From Meiothermus sp. (GTDB lineage Bacteria; Deinococcota; Deinococci; Deinococcales; Thermaceae), in the NCBI RefSeq assembly GCF_026004075.1, contig NZ_BPIK01000001.1, positions 1,342,041-1,406,040 on the forward strand: DNA of 64,000 nt, given 5' to 3'. This document shows, piece by piece, positions 29,879 to 38,783 of the stretch. The notes below the pieces were generated by a model, which searched no databases, was not told where the DNA came from, and saw only the letters and a list, made by a program, of their open reading frames with translations. The stretch's first letter is position 1. Each line of letters begins with the position of its first letter. A program made the translations under genes and the position numbers.

Positions 29879-29912
29879 CAACATTTACGTAAAAAGCTAA
29901 ATGTTGTAGATT
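29879..29912 (+). promoter_or_regulatory. Operator-like dyad and -10 element before nurA
   Basis: A perfect 8-bp inverted repeat, CAACATTT (29879-29886) and AAATGTTG (29899-29906), directly abuts TAGATT (29907-29912), which ends 6 nt before the nurA ATG. A further CAACATT copy lies at about 29864. The region is markedly AT-rich compared with its surroundings. It looks like a repressor site covering the -35/spacer region of a leaderless promoter. Confidence 0.55.
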
Positions 29913-29918
29913 GATTCT

Positions 29919-30863
29919 ATGGCCTGGAAGCTGGAAGCCTGGAACCCCGATTATGCACTGCCCGAACGGATCGGTAGCGATGAAGAGGCTGGCGGCCTCG
30001 AGGACATCAAAATCCATTATGAAGGCGACTGGGTAGCCCATACGCCCCCAAAAGTCGAACCCCAGGACTGGCCGATTGTGTACCTGGTGGATGGCCGCCA
30101 GCGCATAGACGCCCAGATCGCCGATGCCAGAGGGCGGCGGGCCTTGCTGGCAACAGTGATCGCGGGGGCTGTGTTGCGAGATGGGGCCGGCATTCGCCCG
30201 GTAGGAGACCCAACAAAGCGCCACATCCTGCTGCACAGCAGCGAGCTCGAGGAACCCCTACCCCCTGGCCTCAGGCACTACGAACCCATCCAGACCGAAA
30301 AATCCGACCCCACCAGCCTGCGCAGCAAGGTTATCGAGGTGATGCGCCACCTGGAGGCCAGTCTGGTGAACAGGCTCGAGGGCGGCCTGGTAATCGTGGA
30401 TGGGCAGATATACCTCGGCGCACAAGACTACAAAAAACCTGGGCGGCTGCTGGGCTACACCAAGACCCAGGCCACAACCTACCTGGGGCCCGATCAGCAA
30501 ACCTTGCTATATAACCTTCAACCCTACCAGCGCACCCCCATATTTCTGATTCCGGGCTATGCCTTGCGACGTCCGCTGGACGTGTTCTCGTGGTACGTGC
30601 GCCTGCCCCTGGAACCAAACAGCACCTTTTACAGCGGCGCGGCCCTCCTGCGCATCGAGACCCCCACCGAGGAGCCCAGCGAGGCAGTTCGACTGGCCGA
30701 TCTTTCGGTCAGCCTTTTTTGTACCCTGGCCTCCTCACCGGCCAAGGATCCGCGCGCACCGCAAAACCTGATCCCCATAGGGGGCCTGGAGCAGTGGCTG
30801 GGGCGGCACCTGGGGCAGGCCGAGGTAGTTCGGCGTAGAATCGTGCAGGCGCTATTTGCTTAG
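29919..30863 (+). CDS. nurA: NurA-domain nuclease
   Basis: The 314 aa protein fits the NurA family of Mn-dependent 5'-3' DNA exonucleases/endonucleases that work with the HerA translocase in end resection. Visible motifs are the acidic motif VYLVDGRQRIDAQI (first catalytic Asp, near residue 58), a second strand with an Asp, GGLVIVDGQIYLG, and the C-terminal WYVRLPLEPN. Identification rests on these motifs and on herA starting 15 nt downstream. Translation starts at ATG 29919, directly behind TAGATT. Confidence 0.75.
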   Translation: MAWKLEAWNPDYALPERIGSDEEAGGLEDIKIHYEGDWVAHTPPKVEPQDWPIVYLVDGRQRIDAQIADARGRRALLATVIAGAVLRDGAGIRPVGDPTKRHILLHSSELEEPLPPGLRHYEPIQTEKSDPTSLRSKVIEVMRHLEASLVNRLEGGLVIVDGQIYLGAQDYKKPGRLLGYTKTQATTYLGPDQQTLLYNLQPYQRTPIFLIPGYALRRPLDVFSWYVRLPLEPNSTFYSGAALLRIETPTEEPSEAVRLADLSVSLFCTLASSPAKDPRAPQNLIPIGGLEQWLGRHLGQAEVVRRRIVQALFA

Positions 30864-30878
30864 AGTTGGGAGGAAGCT

Positions 30879-32636
30879 GTGAGTCAGGTAGGCATGGTAT
30901 TGGGTAGCCGCGAAGCAAAGGCCCTGGATTTCTGGGTTGCCGTCGAGGAGGGGCAGTACCTGCGCCTCGATGATCTGGTCTATGTCGAGTTTCCGCATCC
31001 CGACCCGCGTAAGGGCAGCGTGCGCTACTACGGCATGGTGGATCAGGTGATCAAGCTCTACGAAGGGGCTCAGTTCGATACCGACGTGTTCCTGGCCCGG
31101 CGCGACCTGCTGCCGGTGAGCCTCTCCTACGCCGCGCACGTGCAGGTCACCCGGATCATGCCGGAGGAATACCTACCCCCCGACCCCGGCGCGCCGGTCT
31201 ATCTGGCTCAGGAAGAAATCCTGGGGCTGGCCCTGTACTACGACCGGATGCAGGAACAAAAACTCCCGGTGGGCCTTTTGAAAAACGGCGAGGTAGCTTA
31301 CATCAACTTCGAATTTCTCAACGGCTTCAAGGGGGGGCACGTCAACATCTCGGGGGTCTCAGGGGTAGCGGCCAAGACCAGCTACGCCACCTTCCTGCTG
31401 CACGGCATTTTCCAGTCGTCGGCCAACCGGCAAAAAGCCAACACCAAGGCCCTCATCTTCAACGTGAAGGGGGAAGACCTCTTCTACCTCGATAAGGACA
31501 ACAGCGGCCTGAACGACGAGGCTAAAGCCGCCTACCAGAAGCTGGGCCTGCCCGCTCAGGCCTTCCAGAGCGTGGCTTTTCTGGCCCCGCCCCGTAAAAC
31601 CCCTGGCGATATTCTGGCCGATGTCGGGCGCCCCGACGCCAGCGCTTACTACTGGGACTTGGTGCAGTTTTGCCGCGAGGGGCTGCTCCCGTTTTTGTTC
31701 ACCGACCGTGGGGCCATGAGCAACCTGGGCTTTCTGATTGACCAGGTGACCGAGCGCCTGCGCCGCCTGGTGGGCGATGAGAACGATAAGCAAGGGCAGC
31801 GGGGCCCCCATATTTTAGTGGAGGACTGGTCGGATGAGCTTTCGACCAGCGAAGCCCATGTGCCATTTGACGAGCTGGGCCGGCAAAAGATTGTCACCTT
31901 TGCCCAGTTGGTGCGCTACATCGAGTTCAAGCTGTTGGGGCCGGAGTCTGCCGACGACGAAGAGAAGCAGAAGGGCGACCCACGCTGGACAGCCCGGCAG
32001 GCTCGAGGCACGCTCGAGGCCTTCGTGCGGCGTCTGCGCGCAGCCATTGGCAACGTCGAGCACCTCGTCCGAGGAGATAAACCCGGCAAAAGGCCCAACC
32101 CCCTGGGCGGCCAGGCCCAGGTAAGCGTGGTGGACATTCACCAGCTCTCGGCGCAGGCACAGATGTTTGTGGTGGGCTCCATATTGCGCGAGGTGTTTGG
32201 CCGCAAGGAGCGGGGCGATTATGCAGGCCGGGTGTTTGTGGTGCTGGACGAGCTCAACAAGTACGCCCCCCGCGACGGCGAAAGCCCCATCAAAGACATT
32301 CTGCTGGACATTGCCGAGCGCGGGCGCAGCCTGGGTGTAATTCTGATTGGTGCACAGCAAACCGCTTCCGAGGTGGAGAGCCGGATTGTCGGCAACGCCG
32401 CCATCCGGGTGGTGGGCCGGCTCGATGCCGCCGAGGCCGAGCGGCCTGAGTACCGCTACCTGCCCCCATCCTTCCGCCAGCGGGCCATGATTTTGCCGCA
32501 GGGAACCATGATTCTGCACCAACCCGAGGTGCCGGTGCCACTGGCCCTCACCTTTCCGCTGCCGGCCTGGGCCATGAAAAAAGACGAGGTGCAGGAGGAT
32601 GTATCGGCAGAAAAGTTATCCAGGCTGATAGATTAG
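30879..32636 (+). CDS. herA: HerA-like DNA translocase ATPase (DUF87)
   Basis: The 585 aa protein has an N-terminal HAS-barrel-like domain (about residues 1-110), then a RecA/FtsK-like ATPase domain. Its P-loop is unusual: GVSGVAAKTSYAT instead of GxxGxGKT. Walker B is FVVLDELNKYAP and sensor-like segments are ILIGAQQTASEVESRIVGNA and RVVGRLDAAEAE. HerA forms hexamers that drive NurA nuclease along DNA. GTG at 30879 is preceded by GGGAGGAAGC. The two genes form an operon. Confidence 0.85.
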   Translation: MSQVGMVLGSREAKALDFWVAVEEGQYLRLDDLVYVEFPHPDPRKGSVRYYGMVDQVIKLYEGAQFDTDVFLARRDLLPVSLSYAAHVQVTRIMPEEYLPPDPGAPVYLAQEEILGLALYYDRMQEQKLPVGLLKNGEVAYINFEFLNGFKGGHVNISGVSGVAAKTSYATFLLHGIFQSSANRQKANTKALIFNVKGEDLFYLDKDNSGLNDEAKAAYQKLGLPAQAFQSVAFLAPPRKTPGDILADVGRPDASAYYWDLVQFCREGLLPFLFTDRGAMSNLGFLIDQVTERLRRLVGDENDKQGQRGPHILVEDWSDELSTSEAHVPFDELGRQKIVTFAQLVRYIEFKLLGPESADDEEKQKGDPRWTARQARGTLEAFVRRLRAAIGNVEHLVRGDKPGKRPNPLGGQAQVSVVDIHQLSAQAQMFVVGSILREVFGRKERGDYAGRVFVVLDELNKYAPRDGESPIKDILLDIAERGRSLGVILIGAQQTASEVESRIVGNAAIRVVGRLDAAEAERPEYRYLPPSFRQRAMILPQGTMILHQPEVPVPLALTFPLPAWAMKKDEVQEDVSAEKLSRLID

Positions 32637-32679
32637 TCTGGGCAAATCCATTGTGTCCAACCCCTAAAAACTTTCCTTT

Positions 32680-33288
32680 GTGGACAGGATCAACCTACAA
32701 GCTGTACTGAACATGTATGCCCAGGGATATTTTCCCCTTGGGATCGAGCAGGGGATTGGCTGGTTCGACCAGCGGGCCTACGGCACACCCTACCGGGCCT
32801 TGATACCGCTGGATGAGCGCTTCCACATTCCCAAAAGCCTGCGGCGGGCGCTCAACTCCGGGCGATTCGAGGCCCGGATCAACGCCGATTTTGCGGGGGT
32901 GCTCGAGGGTTGCGCAACCAGGGGTTGGACCTTCAAAAGCGAGACCTGGATTACCCCCGAAGTGGCCCAGCTTTACCTGAGCCTACACCGCTACGGCTTT
33001 GCTCATAGCTTTGAAACCTGGTACGAGGGCAGGTTGGCCGGCGGTATTCTGGGTGTTGCATTGGGGGCTGCTTTTATTGGCGACAGTATGTTTTACAGTG
33101 TTCCCAACGCCTCCAAGGTGGCCATGGTGCGGTTGGTGGAGCATCTGCGCCAGAGGGGCTTCGAGATTTTTGACGTACAGGTGCAAAACCCGCACCTAGC
33201 CCGGTTTGGTGCTATAGAGGTAGACCCGATTGAGTTTCGCCAGCGATTATTCCAGGCCATCCAGAAACCCGCCCGATTTGTAGGCTAG
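32680..33288 (+). CDS. aat: Leucyl/phenylalanyl-tRNA-protein transferase
   Basis: Aat adds Leu or Phe to N-terminal Arg/Lys of proteins, marking them for ClpAP/S degradation. The 202 aa protein begins RINLQAVLNMYAQGYFPLG and contains WFDQRAYG.YRALIPLDERFHIPKS, GGILGVALGAAFIGDSMF and DVQVQNPHLARFGAIEV. It is about 30 aa shorter at the N-terminus than E. coli Aat, as in other Thermaceae-like forms. The start is GTG at 32680. Confidence 0.93.
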   Translation: MDRINLQAVLNMYAQGYFPLGIEQGIGWFDQRAYGTPYRALIPLDERFHIPKSLRRALNSGRFEARINADFAGVLEGCATRGWTFKSETWITPEVAQLYLSLHRYGFAHSFETWYEGRLAGGILGVALGAAFIGDSMFYSVPNASKVAMVRLVEHLRQRGFEIFDVQVQNPHLARFGAIEVDPIEFRQRLFQAIQKPARFVG

Positions 33289-33329
33289 AGCCGTCGGCCC
33301 GTTTTCGTTTAGAGCGGTTCTCAGAGCGA

Positions 33330-33369
33330 ATTCCAGCAATCTTCAAAAAGTCAAAAACAGTGCTGGAAT
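33330..33369. repeat. Inverted repeat in the aat-gltA intergenic region
   Basis: ATTCCAGCA (33330-33338) and TGCTGGAAT (33361-33369) form a perfect 9-bp dyad with a 22-nt loop. It could serve as a terminator for aat on the plus strand, although only TTCTTTG follows. The 200-bp intergenic region otherwise holds only the gltA terminator. Confidence 0.5.
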
Positions 33370-33438
33370 CGTTCTTTGTCGCCAGTCCTAGCAGCAAGAG
33401 TAGGGGGAGTCGCATTATGCACTGCTGTAAAAATCACA

Positions 33439-33470
33439 ATAAAAGCGGATGGCCTTTTGAAGCCATCCGC
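33439..33470 (-). terminator. Rho-independent terminator of gltA
   Basis: A 9-bp perfect stem (GCGGATGGC at 33445-33453 with GCCATCCGC at 33462-33470) with an eight-base loop is followed on the minus strand by TTTTATT. It lies 19 nt after the citrate synthase stop codon. Confidence 0.92.
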
Positions 33471-33488
33471 TGTATCTAGCGGAGAGTT

Positions 33489-34631
33489 TTAGCGTTTGGA
33501 CAAAGGCTTGTAGGGAAGATCCAGCTTCCCGGTGTAATGGGAATCAGGGCGCAACAAGCGGTTATCTACCTTGGTGTACTCGAGGATGTGCGCACACCAG
33601 CCCGAGATACGGGCCACCGCGAAGATGGGCGTGAAGAACTCGAGGGGGTAGCCCAAATCGGAGTACACCACCCCCGAGTAGAAGTCCACGTTGGGGTAGA
33701 TGCCCTTGGGGTTGTAGATGGCCCCTGCCTGGCGCTCGAGCTCCTTCAAGATGGCATACTCCTTGCTGTGCCCGTGTTTGGCCGCCACCTCTCCCGCGTA
33801 TTTATCGAGCACCCCGGCCCTGGGGTCGTAGGACTTGTAGACCCGGTGGCCCATGCCCATCACACGGCCCTTCTTGGCCTGCAGGTCGGCCAGCCAGGCC
33901 GAGACGTTCTCGGGGGCGCCGATCTCGGCAATCATCTTCATCACCGCTTCGTTGGCGCCGCCGTGCCGGGGGCCCTTGAGCGCCCCTACCGCGGCAACGA
34001 TGGAGCTGTAGATGTCGGCCTGGGTGGAGTAGGTGGCAATGGCGGTAAAGGTGGAAGCATTGAAGCCGTGCTCGGCCTGCAAAATCAGGGCCACGTCCAT
34101 CAGCTTGGTTTCTTCCTTGCTGGGCACTTTGCCAGTGGACATGTAGAGGAAGTTGGCCGCGTGGGACAGGCCTTTGCGGGGGGCAAGAATTTTTTGCCCT
34201 TCGCGGTGGCGCTTGGTGGCAGCCACGATGGTGGCAAACTTGGCGATGAGCGAAAGCGATTTCTCGTACAGCGCCTCGGGTGAGACATCGCTTTCGGTGG
34301 GGTCTACCATGCCTAGCTCACTCACCGCGGTGCGCAGCATGGACATGGGGTGGGCATCGCGGGGGAATTGCTTGATTTGCTTGATGATGGAAGGTGGCAA
34401 AGCCCGCAGCGAGGACAGCCTGGCGCTGAAAGCCTTTAGCTCGGCCTTATTCGGTAAGTGACCGTGCAGAAGTAGGTAGGTCACTTCTTCGAATGTGGAG
34501 TACTCGGCGAGGTCTTGGATTTTGTAACCGGCGTAGTACAGGCGGCCCTGGTCGCCATCGATGAAACACAGGCTACTTTCGGTGAAAATAACATCTTCCA
34601 GACCTCGAGCAATCGCAACAGTTGCACTCAT
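33489..34631 (-). CDS. gltA: Citrate synthase
   Basis: This is the TCA-cycle enzyme that condenses oxaloacetate and acetyl-CoA. The 380 aa protein is the short Gram-positive/archaeal type, beginning [20 protein letters not shown]. It has catalytic His regions [14 protein letters not shown] and [14 protein letters not shown], the signature [15 protein letters not shown], and the Asp region [16 protein letters not shown] precedes the ATG and TAGAAT lies about 45 nt upstream. It appears to be monocistronic, with its own promoter and terminator. Confidence 0.96.
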   Translation of the reverse strand: MSATVAIARGLEDVIFTESSLCFIDGDQGRLYYAGYKIQDLAEYSTFEEVTYLLLHGHLPNKAELKAFSARLSSLRALPPSIIKQIKQFPRDAHPMSMLRTAVSELGMVDPTESDVSPEALYEKSLSLIAKFATIVAATKRHREGQKILAPRKGLSHAANFLYMSTGKVPSKEETKLMDVALILQAEHGFNASTFTAIATYSTQADIYSSIVAAVGALKGPRHGGANEAVMKMIAEIGAPENVSAWLADLQAKKGRVMGMGHRVYKSYDPRAGVLDKYAGEVAAKHGHSKEYAILKELERQAGAIYNPKGIYPNVDFYSGVVYSDLGYPLEFFTPIFAVARISGWCAHILEYTKVDNRLLRPDSHYTGKLDLPYKPLSKR

Positions 34632-34690
34632 AATCGCTCCTTTAGTGCCCTGACCGTGGTCGGGGCTAGCCTGTGTATTCTATCGCGTTT

Positions 34691-35491
34691 CTACACCGAA
34701 TTACCGCACCAAAGCTCATAATCTTGCAGTGTAGATACACTAGGCTGTGCCCCACACACCGGGCAGTCCGGGCGGCGCGGGAAGCTCAGGCGGCGGAACT
34801 GGGCCTGTAAGCCGTCGTAGAGCAACAGCTTGCCCGACAGCACCTCACCCAGCCCCAGCAACACCTTGATGGCCTCGGCCGCCATCAGACTCCCAATCAC
34901 CCCCGGAAGAACGCCAAACACCCCGGCCTCTGCGCAGTTGGGGACGGTGCCAGGCCGGGGTGGCTGGGGGAACAGGCAGCGGTAACAGGGCCCGCCCTGA
35001 TGGTGAAATACCGAGAGCTGGCCCTCGAACTGGTGGATGGCCCCATATACCAGCGGTTTGTCCAGTAACACACAGGCGTCGTTGACCAGGTAGCGGGTAG
35101 GGAAATTATCGGTGCAGTCAATTACCAGATCGTAGGGTTGCAGCAGCCTAAGGGCGTTTTCGGAGGTAATCCGCTCGGCATGGGCTTCGATCTGGATATG
35201 GGGGTTGAGGTTTTCCAGGCGGCTTTTGGCTACCTCGGCCTTGGGTTGCCCCAGCGATGGGGTGTCGAACAGCACCTGCCGCTGGAGGTTGGAAACGTCC
35301 ACCCGATCCATCTCGACCAGGCCCAGCCGGCCCACCCCCGCCGCGGCCAGGTACATCAAGACCGGTGAACCCAGCCCGCCGGCCCCCACCACCAGCACCG
35401 CACTCTGCTTGAGCCGGGCCTGGCCGGCCCCCCCCACCCCCGGCAGCACGATGTGGCGGGCGTAGCGATCCAGCTCCTCTTTGCTCCACAT
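34691..35491 (-). CDS. E1-like adenylyltransferase (MoeB/ThiF/TtuC family)
   Basis: The 266 aa protein adenylates the C-terminal GlyGly of ubiquitin-fold sulfur carriers. It has the ATP-binding VLVVGAGGLGSPVLMYLAAA, a substrate Arg in SNLQRQVLF, the Asp in VIDCTDNFPTRYL, a zinc site of CYRC (about 168-171) and CPVC (about 243-246), and PNCAEAGVFGVLPGVIGS. In Thermus thermophilus the homologue TtuC is shared by tRNA thiolation, Moco and thiamin synthesis and TtuB-protein conjugation. It lies 24 nt downstream of a JAMM peptidase gene. Confidence 0.93.
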   Translation of the reverse strand: MWSKEELDRYARHIVLPGVGGAGQARLKQSAVLVVGAGGLGSPVLMYLAAAGVGRLGLVEMDRVDVSNLQRQVLFDTPSLGQPKAEVAKSRLENLNPHIQIEAHAERITSENALRLLQPYDLVIDCTDNFPTRYLVNDACVLLDKPLVYGAIHQFEGQLSVFHHQGGPCYRCLFPQPPRPGTVPNCAEAGVFGVLPGVIGSLMAAEAIKVLLGLGEVLSGKLLLYDGLQAQFRRLSFPRRPDCPVCGAQPSVSTLQDYELWCGNSV

Positions 35492-35515
35492 ACCAGCACT
35501 ATAGCAATTGGAACC

Positions 35516-35908
35516 TTAGAGCGCCTCGAGCCCAACCGGCACCTCCTCCCCTTGAGGTAGCCAGAAGGCCCGAAACTGCTCGGTTTTCATATCGAAAATT
35601 ACATATGGAACCCGCCAGAAGGCCTGGGAGCGGTCGGTTTCGCTGGGCGCAGCCGGCCCGTTGGGATGCGCGTGCACAATAGCGACCAGCTCGAGGCCCA
35701 TTTGCTCGATGCGGCGAACGGCCTCAACCAGGGACTGCGGATCGGCCTCGTAGCGTTCGCGGGGTCGTGGGTGAATGTTTTGCAGGGGCCAGAACTCCAC
35801 CACCCGCCCGGCCCGGCCTACCCAGAGGCCCAGGCCTTCGTGGGGCAGGGCGGCCCGCAGATGGGCAAGGGTTTGCTTGAGGCAGGCCTTGGGCAGCCGC
35901 AGCATCAT
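35516..35908 (-). CDS. JAMM/MPN+ metallopeptidase (ubiquitin-like deconjugase candidate)
   Basis: The 130 aa protein is essentially one MPN domain. The JAMM zinc site is intact: Glu24 in PHEGLGLW, then His79-x-His81 in VHAHPNG, Ser89 and Asp92, exactly HxHx7Sx2D. JAMM enzymes cleave isopeptide or C-terminal bonds behind ubiquitin-fold proteins, or process sulfur carriers. Its position directly before an E1-like gene supports action on the same carrier (TtuB/MoaD/ThiS-like). The ATG at 35908 overlaps the stop of the DUF2461 gene. Confidence 0.9.
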   Translation of the reverse strand: MMLRLPKACLKQTLAHLRAALPHEGLGLWVGRAGRVVEFWPLQNIHPRPRERYEADPQSLVEAVRRIEQMGLELVAIVHAHPNGPAAPSETDRSQAFWRVPYVIFDMKTEQFRAFWLPQGEEVPVGLEAL

Positions 35909-36588
35909 GGCTCGGAAGGAAGCAGCAACACCTCGCTCAAAAACTGATTGAGCGGCAGCAGTTCACGAAACACTTTTTCTACGATTGGGAGCAGTTCGCC
36001 CGAGGTGACCAACTCTTCGGCAATACCGTACGACACCGTAAAGCTCCGCTGCTTGAGGTCTTCGATGAGGGGATGATCGGCGCTGTAGCCCCTGGGCGGG
36101 CGGGTGAGCTTGCCTTCCCCGTCGAGCTCGTGCTGCCTGCGCAGCCGCAGCCAACGGGAATCCTGGCGGGCAATGGCGGCCCGAATGCGCCGCAGGTTCT
36201 CCGGCTCGGGCATCCAGATACCAGCGCCTATGAAGCAGTTGTCGGGCTCGAGGTGGATGTAAAAGCCCGGCATATGCACGTCCCGCCCCCGTTGGTGGCG
36301 AAACTGGGCTGCGGCGTGGGTCTTGTAGGGGGTTTTGTTGGCGCTGAAGCGGGTATCGCGCTGGATGCGAAAGAGGCTCCGGGGGCCTGCTACATAATCG
36401 GGGCTAATTTTCTCAAGGCGCGGAGCGAAATCGGCAATAAAGCGCAAAAACGGCTGCCGCACCAAGGCCTCGTAGCGGGGTTTGTTGGCCTGAAACCAGT
36501 CGCGCCGGTTGTTGAAACGCAGCTCAATCAGAAAATGGAAAAGCTCGGGGGAAAAATACGCTTGCTTTCTGGTAAGCACAGCCGCCAT
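35905..36588 (-). CDS. DUF2461 family protein
   Basis: The 227 aa protein matches DUF2461: FSPELFHFLIELRFNNRRDWF near the start, FRIQRDTRFSANKTPYKTHA and FYIHLEPDNCFIGAGIWMPE. The biochemical function is unknown. I moved the start to ATG 36588 (MAAVLTRKQ); TACTGT ends 7 nt before it, a leaderless-type promoter, while the longer frame upstream has no family similarity. It is the first gene of a three-gene operon with the JAMM and E1-like genes (ATGA overlap with the former). Confidence 0.87.
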   Translation of the reverse strand: MAAVLTRKQAYFSPELFHFLIELRFNNRRDWFQANKPRYEALVRQPFLRFIADFAPRLEKISPDYVAGPRSLFRIQRDTRFSANKTPYKTHAAAQFRHQRGRDVHMPGFYIHLEPDNCFIGAGIWMPEPENLRRIRAAIARQDSRWLRLRRQHELDGEGKLTRPPRGYSADHPLIEDLKQRSFTVSYGIAEELVTSGELLPIVEKVFRELLPLNQFLSEVLLLPSEP

Positions 36589-36799
36589 ATCAGTCACAGT
36601 ACCCAGGGTGGGGTCTGGCAATTGTTGGGGAAGCTCGAGTTGACGCTCTACGCACCACCAGCTAGACACTTACCCGTTTCCGGCTAAGAAGTTCGGCTTC
36701 GACAGGCAGATCCTTGGCCCTAGCGGATAGAACCGGGAACGGAGCATTGCTAGGAACCCCGTGCCTGACCTTTTGACGCCCCATCTTTGGGGTTCGTAG

Positions 36800-37306
36800 T
36801 TAGTTTAGCTGGGCCAGCGCGGCCTGGAGCTGCTCCGGGCTCATATAGCCCCGCACCTCCCCTACCAGCCTGCCTCTGGAGTCGTAGAAAAAGTTGGAGG
36901 GATAGCCGTTCACTCTGAGCGACCTGGAAACGGTACGTAGCGCATCCTGATAGATCACCGCGCTGGAAAAGCCCCGCATATCGTGGAACTGGCGCACCAG
37001 CTGGGCCGGCTCGCCGTCGTTGACAAAGGCGAATTGCACATCGGGCCGCTGGCGGGCCATCTCTTCGAACTCGGGGAGCTGCCGCTGGCAATAGGTACAC
37101 CAGGTCGCCCAGACCGTGAGCACGGTAGGTTTGCCACTGCGCAAGACCGCGCTGCTACCGTCCAGGCGAACCAACTGGGCCTGGGGCAGATCGCCCGCCC
37201 GCTGCGGCGGAGCGGAAAATAGCGCCAGGGCCACCAATCCAACGGCGATCAGACCGACGATGCCCAGTTGCAGAGCCGGGGAAAGTTTTTTGGGGGCTGC
37301 TTCCAT
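36800..37306 (-). CDS. TlpA/ResA-like membrane-anchored thioredoxin
   Basis: The 168 aa protein has one N-terminal membrane anchor (about residues 11-31) and an extracytoplasmic thioredoxin fold with the redox motif WCTYC in LTVWATWCTYCQRQLPEFEE and the cis-Pro region NGYPSNFFYDSRGRLVGEVRG. Such proteins reduce disulfides during cytochrome c maturation or envelope repair. ATG at 37306 is preceded by TAAACT at 8 nt. The long upstream open frame is a shadow of the intergenic region. It is divergent from the MFS gene. Confidence 0.9.
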   Translation of the reverse strand: MEAAPKKLSPALQLGIVGLIAVGLVALALFSAPPQRAGDLPQAQLVRLDGSSAVLRSGKPTVLTVWATWCTYCQRQLPEFEEMARQRPDVQFAFVNDGEPAQLVRQFHDMRGFSSAVIYQDALRTVSRSLRVNGYPSNFFYDSRGRLVGEVRGYMSPEQLQAALAQLN

Positions 37307-37375
37307 CGAATTCAAGTTTAGCAGGGCCTGCCCATTCGGGGTGTGCAGGGTCACAGTGCCCCGCAGATGAACTGC

Positions 37376-37438
37376 TTCAATCCGAAACCCCGCTGGGCCA
37401 CTCCCAAACCGATGCTTCTCAAACGCTACCGGATTGAA
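37376..37438. repeat. Dyad between divergent tlpA-like and MFS genes
   Basis: TTCAATCCG (37376-37384) and CGGATTGAA (37430-37438) are a perfect 9-bp inverted pair, 45 nt apart, in the 185-bp divergent region. They could be paired half-sites of a regulator acting on both genes, or chance. The MFS promoter (TATACT, 37480-37485) lies outside the dyad. Confidence 0.4.
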
Positions 37439-37491
37439 CCTTCGAGGGTTGTTTCGGGTGAGGCTTGTGAAGCCGGGCGTATACTGCCTTT

Positions 37492-38769
37492 GTGTCCGCT
37501 CATTCCTCCGCACCATCCAGTGACGGCTTAGCCCCCATTCCCGCACAGGTACGCAAGAACACCTGGTTGCTCGCCATCACCCAGGCCATTAACGGCGCGG
37601 GTATGCAGTTGGTACCCACCTTTGGGGCCATCCAGGTGGTGATGCTGCTGGGCAATGCCGCATTTGCAGGCTTAGCCACCAGTCTTTTATCACTGGCTAG
37701 GGTCATGACGGCCTTTTACGTTGGGCGCATGACCGACCGGCGTGGGAGAAAAGCGGGGCTGTATCTGGGTTTGTGGCTGGCTATGGTGGGGGCCTTGCTG
37801 ATCGGTACCGCCACCCTGCTGGGGTCGTTTGCCTTGTTCTGCGCAGGTGCTCTGGTTTTTGGCAGCGGGGTGGGGGCGGTGCAGCAGATGCGGGTGGCGG
37901 CAGCCGACATGTACCCCCCCAGCCGCCGGGCCGAGGGGCTGAGCCTGGTGGCCATGGGTTCTTTGTTTGGGGCGGGCCTCTCGCCCCTATTGGTCTGGGT
38001 GGCCGAGCACCTGGGCCTGGCCCTGGGCATCAACGAGATCGCCCTGGCCTGGCTGCTGGTGCCCATGCTGATTCTGCCGAGCTTTTTGCTGGTGCGAAGC
38101 ATCCAGCCCGACCCCAAGCAGATGGCCCTCGAGCTCGCCCGGTATTACCCGGCCTGGGCCTTGCAGGGTACAGCCTCGGCTTCGGAGCACCTCGAGCAAA
38201 AAGACCTGGCCCGCGTCCGGATGGCGGCCATTCTCACGGCGGTCACGGTGCAGGGGCAGATGGTCATGATGATGTCCATGACCGCGCTGGCCCTCAAGGC
38301 CCTGGATTGTAGCCTTTCGCAAATCTCTTTCTCAGTAGCCCTGCACGTAATGGGGATGTTCGCCTTTTCCTGGCCTATAGGCCGCCTGGCCGACCGGCTG
38401 GGCCGCAAGCCGGTGATTATGGCGGGGCTGGCGGTGGCGGGGCTGGGGGCCCTATTGGTGGGGCTGGGTGAGGGCTACTGGGTGATCACCGCCGGCACTT
38501 TTCTAGTGGGGCTGGGCTGGTCGGGGGCTTTTCTGAGCGCCAATACCATGCTCACCGACGTGACACCCCCCACCCGGCGCGGCCAGGCCATTGGGGTGCT
38601 CGACCTCTGGTCCAACGTCGCCGGCATGAGCCTGCCCATCCTGGGCGGGCTGATTGTGGAGGGGTTTGATCTTCACATGCTGGGCTTTTTTGGCGCGCTC
38701 TTGGTACTGTTTCCGCTTTACAATTTGCTTCAGGTGCGGGAGCAACAGCCCGGCGACTACCGCCCCTAA
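37492..38769 (+). CDS. MFS transporter
   Basis: The 425 aa protein has twelve predicted membrane segments in two halves. Each half carries the MFS loop motif: GRMTDRRGRKAG after segment 2 and GRLADRLGRKPV after segment 8. The layout fits a drug or metabolite exporter; the substrate is not inferable. The start is GTG at 37492. TATACT (37480-37485) ends 6 nt before it, a near-consensus leaderless promoter. The helicase gene follows after 14 bp. Confidence 0.9.
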   Translation: MSAHSSAPSSDGLAPIPAQVRKNTWLLAITQAINGAGMQLVPTFGAIQVVMLLGNAAFAGLATSLLSLARVMTAFYVGRMTDRRGRKAGLYLGLWLAMVGALLIGTATLLGSFALFCAGALVFGSGVGAVQQMRVAAADMYPPSRRAEGLSLVAMGSLFGAGLSPLLVWVAEHLGLALGINEIALAWLLVPMLILPSFLLVRSIQPDPKQMALELARYYPAWALQGTASASEHLEQKDLARVRMAAILTAVTVQGQMVMMMSMTALALKALDCSLSQISFSVALHVMGMFAFSWPIGRLADRLGRKPVIMAGLAVAGLGALLVGLGEGYWVITAGTFLVGLGWSGAFLSANTMLTDVTPPTRRGQAIGVLDLWSNVAGMSLPILGGLIVEGFDLHMLGFFGALLVLFPLYNLLQVREQQPGDYRP

Positions 38770-38783
38770 CCCACGTTTGCAGC

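Noticed and set aside
29919-32636. NurA-HerA as an anti-phage defence island
   Set aside because: No associated nuclease, SIR2, DUF4297 or mobile element is nearby; neighbours are core genes, and the pair is widespread in this phylum as repair machinery.
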